Assembly (NCBI GenBank): GCA_002405565.1
Contig: DHMB01000153.1
Coordinates: 38,535-45,897, forward strand
Length of the DNA: 7,363 bases
From: Clostridiales bacterium UBA4653
GTDB taxonomy: Bacteria; Bacillota; Clostridia; Oscillospirales; CAG-272
Direction: 5' to 3'
Under the pieces are notes generated by a model that had not been told where the DNA came from, did not search any database, and saw only the letters and a program-made list of their open reading frames with translations. Every line of letters begins with the position of its first letter. The first letter of the stretch is position 1. Below are positions 1 through 5,823 of this stretch, in pieces. The position numbers were made by a program, and so were the translations under genes.

Positions 1-448
1 TGTAAAGATGATATTTCTGCGTTACGATTATCGCGTTTTCAATTCCGTAGACCTTTTTTGCCCTGTCAATGCTTTCAAAGGTCGATAGGCCGAGGGTGTC
101 CGTCATGATATCCTCCTCCGGCACGCCGAGCGAAAGGCAGACCCGCTTCATCGTGCCGACCTCGTCATATTTCTCCGCATTTTTACTGTCGCCGGAGAGA
201 AGGAGCTTTTCCCCCACGCCGTCTTTATAAAGGTTGACAGCCGTCAGAAGTCTGTCACGGAGCATATCGCTCGGAGACCCGTCAGGCTTTACGCCGCACC
301 CGAGCACGATTATAACGTCGGCTTTCACGTTTTCTCCGTCCGTAATGCTTTTTTGTGACGAAAAAACAACGGCGAAATTCAGGCAGAGGCAAATGATAAA
401 AATCAGCGCAAGTGCCGCGCATAAAATAATTAAAGCCTTTTTCATCAT
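1..448 (-). CDS. DUF218 (SanA/YdcF-like) membrane-anchored protein, 3' end cut by window
   Basis: About 149 codons are visible, reading leftward off the window edge. The N-terminus is MMKKALIILCAALALIF, a short basic start followed by a hydrophobic stretch of about 20 residues that should be a signal anchor. Next comes a DUF218-like core: ADVIIVLGCGVKPDGSPS (first strand and glycine loop), RLLTAVNLYKDG, KLLLSGD, and finally AIIVTQKYHLY, which matches the 'vTq.fHl.RA' motif of SanA/YdcF/ElyC proteins. Family members act in or outside the membrane and are linked to envelope integrity and vancomycin exclusion, but the reaction is not settled. Two ATG codons are adjacent (446-448 and 443-445). 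The ribosome site AAGGGGGA at 451-458 is only 3 nt from the first and 6 nt from the second, so the second may be preferred. The gene is divergent from the PHP gene. Family call is confident; exact function is unknown. Confidence 0.85.
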   Translation of the reverse strand, partial: MMKKALIILCAALALIFIICLCLNFAVVFSSQKSITDGENVKADVIIVLGCGVKPDGSPSDMLRDRLLTAVNLYKDGVGEKLLLSGDSKNAEKYDEVGTMKRVCLSLGVPEEDIMTDTLGLSTFESIDRAKKVYGIENAIIVTQKYHLY

Positions 449-456
449 GTTCCCCC

Positions 457-485
457 TTGACCTTTCCCCGCCGCTATGGTAAATT
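457..485 (+). promoter_or_regulatory. Possible promoter for the PHP gene
   Basis: TTGACC (457-462) and TAAATT (480-485) are separated by 17 bp. Transcription would begin near 492, leaving a leader of about 34 nt that contains the GGAGG ribosome site at 511-515. The -10 is a weak match, so this is a best guess. The -35 overlaps the ribosome site of the divergent DUF218 gene. Confidence 0.35.
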
Positions 486-495
486 ATCTATTGAT

Positions 496-524
496 ATTAT
501 ATCACAACACGGAGGATTTGTAAA
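496..524 (-). promoter_or_regulatory. Sigma-70 type promoter for the DUF218 gene
   Basis: On the minus strand TTTACA (-35, complement of 519-524) is followed by a 17-bp spacer and a perfect TATAAT (-10, complement of 496-501). It lies about 50 bp upstream of the DUF218 start. The -35 box lies directly against the start codon of the divergent PHP gene, and the spacer covers that gene's ribosome site. Confidence 0.7.
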
Positions 525-525
525 C

Positions 526-1317
526 ATGAACATATCAGCCGACATTCATACCCACACAAATTACAGCGACGGAAAGTTTTCCCCGCGCGAAATGCTTTCG
601 GCTGCCATTGAAAAAGGGCTTGACGCCTACGGCTTTTCCGACCATGCGCATATGAAAATCGCCTCTCATTGGATGATGGCGGGCGAACGGACGGAAAATT
701 ATATAAAGGAAATAAACTCGCTGAAAACGGAATTTTCGGGCAGGATAAAGGTTCTCTGCGGAATAGAACATGATATTTTTTCGGATATCGACCTTGCCCC
801 GTTTGATTATGTCATAGGCTCGGTGCATTATATAAAGCAGGGTGACGAATTCTGCCCCGTCGACTCAACAAAAGAAGAAGTGTTCAGGGCTATAAAAACC
901 TATTTCGGCGGCGACCCTTATGCTTATTGCAAAGAATATTATTCTCTCCTTGCCCGTCATGCGGAAAATCCCGAGGTCGACATTGTCGGTCATTTTGACC
1001 TCATCGAAAAATTCAATGACGACGGCTCCGTCTTTGACCGCACATCGCCGGAATACAAAAAAATCGCCGTCCGCACAATGGAAAAGCTGAATGACGCCGG
1101 CAAGATATTTGAAATAAACACAGGCGCTATGTTCCGCGTCGGACGCACCGTGCCGTACCCTTCGGAATATCTTCTCCGCGCACTGAACGAAATGCACGGA
1201 AGAATCGTCTTTTCCAGTGACGCTCATTCAACGGACGCAATTGCCTTCGCCTTCGACCGCGCCTCCGCCCTCGCCGAAAAATGCGGCTTCTCCGACTTCG
1301 ACCGTTCTTTTCTTTGA
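526..1317 (+). CDS. PHP-domain phosphoesterase, histidinol-phosphatase (HisJ/HisK) type
   Basis: This 263-residue protein has the usual size and full metal-site pattern of PHP-family histidinol phosphatases. The motifs are DIHTHTNYSDG (H8, H10, D15), FSDHAH (H40), CGIEHDI (E81), GSVHYI (H101), VGHFDL (H156) and SSDAHS (D232, H234). Members usually hydrolyse L-histidinol phosphate to histidinol in histidine synthesis, but the family also contains other phosphoesterases. No other his gene is in the window, so the substrate is not proven. The start chosen is the ATG at 526, with GGAGG at 511-515 and a 10-nt spacer. The reading frame stays open back to 457, but the protein family starts just before the HxH motif and the upstream part has no ribosome site. 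The stop TGA lies in the loop of a palindromic repeat, so the last codons (R-S-F-L) fall at or inside the repeat. Likely cytoplasmic and monocistronic. Confidence 0.85.
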   Translation: MNISADIHTHTNYSDGKFSPREMLSAAIEKGLDAYGFSDHAHMKIASHWMMAGERTENYIKEINSLKTEFSGRIKVLCGIEHDIFSDIDLAPFDYVIGSVHYIKQGDEFCPVDSTKEEVFRAIKTYFGGDPYAYCKEYYSLLARHAENPEVDIVGHFDLIEKFNDDGSVFDRTSPEYKKIAVRTMEKLNDAGKIFEINTGAMFRVGRTVPYPSEYLLRALNEMHGRIVFSSDAHSTDAIAFAFDRASALAEKCGFSDFDRSFL

Positions 1318-1323
1318 AAAGAA
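1303..1323 (+). repeat. Palindromic 3'-end repeat, copy 1 (overlaps PHP gene end)
   Basis: Contains the 17-nt core CTTTTCTTTGAAAAGAA at 1307-1323, shared exactly with copies at 1557-1573 (minus) and 6890-6906. The short palindrome TTCTT-TGAA-AAGAA (1310-1323) forms only a weak stem here. In the PHP reading frame it gives TTT CTT TGA, and that TGA is the actual stop codon. Confidence 0.7.
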
Positions 1324-1356
1324 GCTTCAACAATTGGTTTGATAAAACATCATATA

Positions 1357-1389
1357 AAAAACAGAGGTGATTTTTTCATCTCTGTTTTT
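1357..1389. terminator. Bidirectional intrinsic terminator between convergent genes
   Basis: ACAGAGGTGA pairs with TCATCTCTGT (one G-U pair in the plus-strand RNA) around a loop of five T. A run of T follows the stem on the plus strand (1385-1389, then GTTTT). The A-run on the left side supplies a T-run on the minus strand. It should stop the PHP transcript and can also stop read-through from the kdgK operon. Confidence 0.85.
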
Positions 1390-1514
1390 GTTTTGAGCGG
1401 ATATTTTATTGCCCACACAAATGAGTATTTCAATACAGGGAACGGGTTGCCCACCCCGCCTTTATCGACATATAGACGTTATTGATTTTGAAAAAATTCT
1501 ATATTCTGATAAAT
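1390..1514. other. Short non-coding interval between two terminators
   Basis: No convincing gene. The octamer TTGCCCAC occurs twice (1409-1416 and 1447-1454), and a small GC-rich inverted repeat (CGGG...CCCG) surrounds the second copy. Because both flanking hairpins have plus-strand T-runs, a small plus-strand RNA ending near 1540 is possible, but I found no good promoter. Confidence 0.3.
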
Positions 1515-1538
1515 AGGAGCGGTTCCCCGCTCCTTTTT
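1515..1538 (+). terminator. Second intrinsic terminator, plus orientation
   Basis: AGGAGCGG (1515-1522) pairs perfectly with CCGCTCCT (1527-1534) around a TTCC loop, followed by TTTTTGATTTTTG. On the minus strand the hairpin is followed only by TATTTAT, so it is a weaker terminator for the kdgK operon. No plus-strand gene lies between this and the terminator at 1357-1389. Confidence 0.7.
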
Positions 1539-1553
1539 GATTTTTGTTTCGTG

Positions 1554-1580
1554 CTTTTCTTTTCAAAGAAAAGTGGGTTA
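1554..1580 (-). repeat. Palindromic 3'-end repeat, copy 2 (abuts kdgK stop)
   Basis: Read on the minus strand, the kdgK stop TAA is followed at once by CCCACTTTTCTTTG and AAAAGAAAAG. The stem CTTTTCTT/AAGAAAAG has a TGAA loop. Apart from one T/C difference it matches the copy after pfkA from the base before TAA to the end of the stem, 28 nt in all. The repeat places TGA in frame four codons after the TAA. Confidence 0.75.
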
Positions 1581-2600
1581 TCTTTGAACTCTGCCGCTGC
1601 CGCCGCCCTTTACGAGCGCGTTTACTTCATCAACAGTTACGCGGTTGAAATCGCCTTCGATTGTGTGCTTGAGGCATGAAGCCGCGGTTGCAAATTCGAT
1701 AGCGTCTGCGGGGGACTTGCCGTTTACAAGGCTGTATATAAGTCCTGCGCCGAAGGAATCGCCGCCACCGACACGGTCAACAATATGAACGGCATACTTC
1801 TTTGAGAAATAGCATTCGCCGCCCGAATAGAGCATAGCTGCCCAGTTGTTGTCGTTTGCGGTAATGCTTTCGCGGAGCGTGATTGCAACGGAGGAGCAAC
1901 CGAAATGCTCGCAGAGCTGTTTTGCAACGTCCTTATAGCCGTCTCTGTCCAGCTTGCCGGTTTCAACGTCGGTCGAAGCAGCCTTGATACCGAAAACCTT
2001 GTCCGCGTCTTCTTCGTTTGCGATGCAGAGATCAACATATGTCATAAGCTCGCCCATAACCTTGCCGGCTTTTTCGCTCGTCCAGAGGTTTTTGCGGAAG
2101 TTGAGGTCGCAGCTGGTCTTGACGCCGAGCTTTTTCGCCGTTTTGAGAGCGTCCAGACAGATTTCTGCGGTACCGTCCGAGAGGGCGGGAGTTATGCCCG
2201 TGAAATGGAACCAGTCTGCGCCGGAAAGAATCTTTTCCCAATCAAAATCCTCTCTGCCGGCAGCCGATATGGAGCTGTATTTTCTGTCGTAAACGACCTT
2301 TGACGGTCTCTGCGAAGCGCCCTTTTCCGCATAATAAATGCCGAGTCTCTCGCCGCCGCGGGCGATATCGGAAACGTCAACGCCTTCTGCGCGGAGCGCA
2401 CGGATACAACTGTCGCCGATCGGGTTTGCAGGAATTTTTGTGACGAAATGAGCATCCTCGCCGAAGCGTGCAAGGGAAACGGCAACGTTTGCCTCAGCTC
2501 CGCCGAAGGTTGCGCAGAATTTGTCTGCCTGTTCAAAACGGAGATAACCCTCCGGAGCCAGGCGGAGCATTATTTCGCCGAAAGAAACTATTTTTTTCAT
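1578..2600 (-). CDS. kdgK: 2-dehydro-3-deoxygluconokinase (PfkB/ribokinase family)
   Basis: A full-length 340-residue PfkB-family sugar kinase. It opens with KKIVSFGEIMLRLAPEG, has the glycine pair and substrate motif FGGAEANVAVSLARFG (residues 32-47), DLNFRKNLW in the middle, as in KDG kinases of Firmicutes, and the C-terminal signature DRVGGGDSFGAG (275-286) with catalytic base D281. The enzyme phosphorylates 2-keto-3-deoxygluconate with ATP to KDPG, in hexuronate and pectin breakdown. No KDPG aldolase or uronate isomerase gene is in the window, so a different keto-sugar substrate cannot be excluded. The ATG directly follows the TAA of the upstream gene, and its AGGAGG ribosome site (2609-2614) lies inside that gene, so translation is probably coupled. 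It is the last gene of the ogg operon. Its stop codon touches a palindromic repeat. Confidence 0.85.
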   Translation of the reverse strand: MKKIVSFGEIMLRLAPEGYLRFEQADKFCATFGGAEANVAVSLARFGEDAHFVTKIPANPIGDSCIRALRAEGVDVSDIARGGERLGIYYAEKGASQRPSKVVYDRKYSSISAAGREDFDWEKILSGADWFHFTGITPALSDGTAEICLDALKTAKKLGVKTSCDLNFRKNLWTSEKAGKVMGELMTYVDLCIANEEDADKVFGIKAASTDVETGKLDRDGYKDVAKQLCEHFGCSSVAITLRESITANDNNWAAMLYSGGECYFSKKYAVHIVDRVGGGDSFGAGLIYSLVNGKSPADAIEFATAASCLKHTIEGDFNRVTVDEVNALVKGGGSGRVQR

Positions 2601-2614
2601 TTATTTATCCTCCT
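2601..2614 (-). promoter_or_regulatory. Ribosome site of kdgK inside the upstream gene's end
   Basis: AGGAGG (complement of 2609-2614) lies in the final codons of the zinc-ribbon gene, 8 nt before the kdgK ATG, with the stop TAA (2601-2603) in between. Ribosomes finishing the upstream gene end at the kdgK start, which points to coupled translation. Confidence 0.75.
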
Positions 2615-3260
2615 TATTATCGTCGGGCGGGAGAAGACGGAAGGTGTCACAATCGAAAAGCACGTGAGCGCCGATGCTCCCCTCCTCGCACGAAATTTCT
2701 CTTTTACAGCCGCATTTTTTGCAGGCTATTTCAACCCTGTCCGGATGCGGGGTGACAACAAAGTCTCCTCCGTCGGGGCAGTCGCATTTAATTGCATTGT
2801 CCTCTGCAAGCTCGCCGAGCGAGAAGAGGATCAGATCCTGAAGATGCGCATCGCCCCATTCTTCGTTTTCGGGCTTTTTGATATCGTCAAAGCTCTGCTC
2901 GCCGAGAAGCTCCGAAAGCTCGTCATCCGATTTTTCAATCGCTTCGTCGACCTGCTTTTCATCGCCTATGAAAAGGATATCCATTCCCGCATAGGGGCAA
3001 GGGAATGTGAAAAGTTCTCTTGACATCAGCGTCTTTCTTGAAATGACGAAGCTGTGCGGCGAATCACAGAAAACGCAGGGTACAGTAAAACGGTATTTTC
3101 CGTCCGACGTTTTGTTTATCTGAAGCTCGCTGCCGCCGCAGTCGCACTTTAATTTCAGCATATCGCCCGAGAGCGCAAGCGCGCCGACAACCGTGCGCAC
3201 GGTGCCTCCGCATTCGTCGCAACGATAGGCTATGTCTATATTTTTCGGTTCAAGTATCAT
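2601..3260 (-). CDS. Cysteine-rich zinc-ribbon-like protein of unknown function
   Basis: I do not recognise this 219-residue protein as a named family. It has cysteine pairs typical of zinc ribbons at both ends. The N-terminal group is CDEC (14-17), CDC (39-41) and CVFC (62-65) with H69. The C-terminal group is CDC (159-161), then CKKCGC (180-185), with C191 and C204 further on. Between them (about 94-155) is an acidic, cysteine-free stretch rich in D and E that looks largely helical. There is no signal peptide or membrane segment, so it should be cytosolic. Its ATG overlaps the ogg stop as ATGA, with GGAGG (3268-3272) 7 nt upstream, and its own stop abuts kdgK, so it is co-translated with both. 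Metal binding is inferred from cysteine spacing only. A role alongside Ogg in DNA or RNA handling is possible but not shown. Confidence 0.8.
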   Translation of the reverse strand: MILEPKNIDIAYRCDECGGTVRTVVGALALSGDMLKLKCDCGGSELQINKTSDGKYRFTVPCVFCDSPHSFVISRKTLMSRELFTFPCPYAGMDILFIGDEKQVDEAIEKSDDELSELLGEQSFDDIKKPENEEWGDAHLQDLILFSLGELAEDNAIKCDCPDGGDFVVTPHPDRVEIACKKCGCKREISCEEGSIGAHVLFDCDTFRLLPPDDNKEDK

Positions 3261-4114
3261 TTGATTTCCTCCCCGTTTTTATAGCGTTCGTAATAGAAAA
3301 GATATTGCTGCGCGACGCCCGCGTAATCGCCGAGGTCGCAAAGGTCTATCCCGTTTTTATAATATTTGTCAAGCACGCGTTTTATCCATACGTCGATGGG
3401 AAACGAGGCAAGCCGATGAAAACCGAAAAGCAAAGTGCAGTTTGCAACCTTCGGCCCGACGCCGCATATCTTCATCAGCTCTGCGCGCGCGGATTCATCA
3501 TCCATAGCCGCAATTGAGGCAAGGTCTGTTTCGCCCGAAGCAACCCTCTTTGCCGCGTCACTTATGTATTTTGCGCGGAAGCCCGTGCCGCAGGAGAAAA
3601 TGTCGATTTCGCTTGCGCAGGCAAGCGTCTCCGCCTTCGGAAAGCTGTAATATATCTTCCCGCCGAATTCAAACGGCTCGCCGAATTTTTCGCAGAGCCG
3701 CGCGATAATTTTCTTTATCCTGCCGATATTGTTATTCTGCGAGACGATGAACGAGCAAAGCGCCTCCCATTCGTCCTGCCGGAGAATTCTTATTCCGTCT
3801 CCGACGCGCATTGCGTCAAAAATGACGTCCCCGTATTTGCCGAAATGCTCGCCGATGTTCTCTTTTATGGCGTCGTAATCCTCGTCAATACAGAGAAACC
3901 GCCGCCAGAGCTCTCTGTCCTGCCCGCCGTCAACTGTGACAGTATCGCCGCGGACGGAGATTTTTGCATGCTCGCGCCCGACGGTTCCCTCCGCTGAGCC
4001 GTCTGCAAGGACGTCAAAACGGAAGCACTGACCGCAGTCAAAAATGAGGGCGGGAGAAAAATTCCGAACGCCTTCAAAAACTATTTTATCCGTGCAAACG
4101 GCTGTCTGTATCAT
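3257..4114 (-). CDS. ogg: 8-oxoguanine DNA glycosylase/AP lyase, OGG1 family
   Basis: A 285-residue protein with an OGG1-type N-terminal domain (FDCGQCFRFD, about 25-34) followed by a helix-hairpin-helix glycosylase domain. The HhH-GPD region reads CGVGPKVANC (217-226), then FPIDVWIKRVL (238-248). By comparison with human OGG1 (GTKVADC and PVDV), K222 is the expected Schiff-base lysine and D241 the catalytic aspartate. SFIVSQNNNI (121-130) matches the conserved helix at the start of the glycosylase core. The enzyme removes oxidised guanine from DNA and cuts the resulting abasic site. The ATG at 4112-4114 has GGAGGG 6 nt upstream. It is the first gene of a three-gene operon, under a near-consensus promoter. 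The four-base ATGA overlap with the next gene is clear. Family assignment is confident; activity on 8-oxoG against related lesions is inferred. Confidence 0.9.
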   Translation of the reverse strand: MIQTAVCTDKIVFEGVRNFSPALIFDCGQCFRFDVLADGSAEGTVGREHAKISVRGDTVTVDGGQDRELWRRFLCIDEDYDAIKENIGEHFGKYGDVIFDAMRVGDGIRILRQDEWEALCSFIVSQNNNIGRIKKIIARLCEKFGEPFEFGGKIYYSFPKAETLACASEIDIFSCGTGFRAKYISDAAKRVASGETDLASIAAMDDESARAELMKICGVGPKVANCTLLFGFHRLASFPIDVWIKRVLDKYYKNGIDLCDLGDYAGVAQQYLFYYERYKNGEEIK

Positions 4115-4147
4115 GATATGCCCTCCTTTATCGCAGGCTCATACTCA

Positions 4148-4176
4148 ATTATGCGTTATTTTCGCCGTTTTGTCAA
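4148..4176 (-). promoter_or_regulatory. Promoter of the ogg operon
   Basis: On the minus strand a perfect TTGACA (complement of 4171-4176) is followed by 17 bp and CATAAT (complement of 4148-4153). This lies about 35 bp upstream of the ogg start. It is the strongest -35/-10 pair in the window. Confidence 0.8.
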
Positions 4177-4217
4177 CCGAGAGGGCATAAATTTAATCAT
4201 TATTTAACGATTTTTTA

Positions 4218-4246
4218 TTGTAATTACGAGAAAAAGATGATATTAT
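4218..4246 (+). promoter_or_regulatory. Promoter of the EEP hydrolase - DUF6062 - pfkA genes
   Basis: TTGTAA (4218-4223), a 17-bp spacer and TATTAT (4241-4246), in AT-rich DNA. The start of transcription should fall near 4253, leaving a leader of about 36 nt with GGAGG at 4276-4280. It is back to back with the ogg promoter, about 40 bp apart, without overlap. Confidence 0.7.
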
Positions 4247-4288
4247 TATGAAAGAAAATCGAAGCTTTTATTTTCGGAGGAAAAAACT

Positions 4289-5047
4289 ATGAAATTAAAA
4301 CTTATGACCTATAACATCGCCGCAACACGCGATTTCGGCAAGGGCACGGGAAAACCGTTTGAATATGCCGTTGAAAAATACGCCGAAACTATAAAGGAGC
4401 AGGCTCCGGACATCTGCGGACTCAACGAAGTCGATTATATGCTCGTCCGCAGCGGCAGAATAAAGACTACGCAGGTTCTGGGCGGTCTTCTCGGCTATGA
4501 GGACGCGTTCGCTCCCGCCGTCACATGGCTTTTCGGCGGCAAGCCTGGCAACTACGGCAACGGCTTTCTCTCAAAGCATCATATAAAAAATGTCCGTATC
4601 TGCCCCATCCCCGACCCGCTCACACGTGACGAGGACGTTTATTACGAGACAAGAGTCATCCTCAATGCGCTTGTCGATTTTGACGGCACGGACGTTGACG
4701 TTTTCGTTTCGCATTTCGGTCTTGCAAAGGCGGAAAGAGCAAACGCCGTCAAGATTATGGCAGAGCTCATCAAGGACAGCGAGCACCCTGTAATCGTTAT
4801 GGGCGATTTCAACGCTCAGCCGGATGATCCGGTTCTCGATCCCATCCGCGAGCTTCTCTCCGATACGTTTGACGTCTATCCCGACCAGAATGCAATCACA
4901 TTCCCGACAAATCCCGAATTCGGCCCCGACCAGAAGATAGATTATATCTTCGTCAGCAAGGAATTCAAAACCGAATCCGTTGAAATAATAAACAAACAGC
5001 TCTCCGACCACAGAGCATACGTTGCAAACGTTGAGCTCTGCGTATAA
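4289..5047 (+). CDS. Endonuclease/exonuclease/phosphatase (EEP) fold metal-dependent hydrolase
   Basis: A complete 252-residue EEP-superfamily enzyme. Catalytic motifs run in the expected order: MTYNIA (N9), LNEVD (E47, metal ligand), YGNGFLSK (89-96), VSHFGL (H142), GDFNAQP (D173, N175), KIDYIFVS (D218) and SDHRA (D240, H241). Nothing essential is missing. There is no signal peptide, so it should act in the cytosol. Superfamily members cleave phosphodiester or phosphomonoester bonds in DNA, RNA, phosphoinositides, sphingomyelin or nucleotides. The short size and sequence fit the bacterial 'metal-dependent hydrolase' branch, whose substrates are mostly unknown, rather than ExoIII-type AP endonucleases. 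GGAGG lies 8 nt before the ATG. The next gene follows after 23 bp, and pfkA after that, which suggests one transcript from the promoter at 4218-4246. Confidence 0.85.
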   Translation: MKLKLMTYNIAATRDFGKGTGKPFEYAVEKYAETIKEQAPDICGLNEVDYMLVRSGRIKTTQVLGGLLGYEDAFAPAVTWLFGGKPGNYGNGFLSKHHIKNVRICPIPDPLTRDEDVYYETRVILNALVDFDGTDVDVFVSHFGLAKAERANAVKIMAELIKDSEHPVIVMGDFNAQPDDPVLDPIRELLSDTFDVYPDQNAITFPTNPEFGPDQKIDYIFVSKEFKTESVEIINKQLSDHRAYVANVELCV

Positions 5048-5070
5048 ACCCCGAAAGGAGACGGAGCGAA

Positions 5071-5790
5071 GTGGCAGAAAAGATATATACGATACCGATA
5101 AACGAGGCTTTTGACAAAACCCTTGAAAGCGAAACGCCCGATTGTCCGCTTTGCCTTATGCGCAATATGCTTGAAAAAAACGAGCTGGAGCGCATAACGG
5201 GCGCAGCGATGATGGAGCCGGACGTCCGCATCGAGACGAACAAAAAGGGCTTTTGCCGTCACCATTTCGATATGATGACGGGCAGCGGCGGGAGCCGGCT
5301 TCCGATCGCGCTTATGCTTGAAAGTCACATAGCCGAGACGGAAAAGGAAATCTTCTCCGGCGGCACCCTTTTTGACGGCAAGGGCACAAAAGAGGAGGAA
5401 AAGCTGGGAAGGCTTGAAGCCTCCTGCTATGTCTGCTCGCGCGTCGACGACGCTTTTTCAAAAATGCTCGGCACGGTGATATATCTCTGGGAAAACGAGG
5501 AGCAGTTCCGCGATAAATACAAGGCGCAACGTTGCTTCTGCCTGCGGGATTACAAGCTCCTGCTCGCGGCGGGGAGAGACAATCTTCCGAAGAAAATGTT
5601 CGGCGAATTCTTCTCCGTATCGCGGGATATTATGAAAAAGTATATTCACGAGCTTGGGGGCGACGTCAGCTGGTTCTGCAAAAAGTTTGATTATCGCTAT
5701 GATTCCGAGCCATGGTATAATGCAAAGGATTCCGTTCCCAGAGCGATAAACTTCCTCTGCGGAGGCGTAAATTCCGAGGAAAACAAGTAA
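5071..5790 (+). CDS. DUF6062-type cysteine-rich protein
   Basis: A 239-residue protein that I recognise, from memory of the family, as DUF6062, found mainly in Clostridia and of unknown function. It starts KIYTIPINEAF, with the motifs CPLC (25-28) and MEPDVRIETNKKGFCRHHF (C62, H65). A second half repeats the layout with CYVC (119-122) and RCFCLRDY (C155, C157). The gap from the CxxC to the following cysteine is almost the same in both halves (34 and 35 residues), which suggests an internal duplication and two metal sites. In the second half the expected histidine is replaced by D160/Y161. Translation starts at GTG, with AAAGGAG at 5054-5060; I see no better ATG. No signal or membrane segment. 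It lies 23 bp after the EEP gene and 33 bp before pfkA. Role unknown. Confidence 0.8.
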   Translation: MAEKIYTIPINEAFDKTLESETPDCPLCLMRNMLEKNELERITGAAMMEPDVRIETNKKGFCRHHFDMMTGSGGSRLPIALMLESHIAETEKEIFSGGTLFDGKGTKEEEKLGRLEASCYVCSRVDDAFSKMLGTVIYLWENEEQFRDKYKAQRCFCLRDYKLLLAAGRDNLPKKMFGEFFSVSRDIMKKYIHELGGDVSWFCKKFDYRYDSEPWYNAKDSVPRAINFLCGGVNSEENK

Positions 5791-5823
5791 ACAAATAATT
5801 CAAAAATAAAGGAAGGCAAGAAA

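Noticed and set aside
457..525. Earlier start for the PHP protein
   Set aside because: The open frame extends upstream, but there is no ribosome site at 457, and GGAGG with correct spacing precedes the ATG at 526, just before the conserved HxH motif.
1482..1679. Small plus-strand frame of 65 codons in the convergent intergenic region
   Set aside because: It runs through a terminator hairpin and the palindromic repeat and into antisense kdgK; no ribosome site.
2448..3023. Plus-strand frame of 191 codons opposite kdgK and the zinc-ribbon gene
   Set aside because: It spans the junction of two well-supported minus-strand genes and matches nothing recognisable.
4571..5011. Minus-strand frame of 146 codons opposite the EEP hydrolase
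   Set aside because: The plus strand encodes all EEP catalytic motifs; the antisense product has no family features or ribosome site that I can see.
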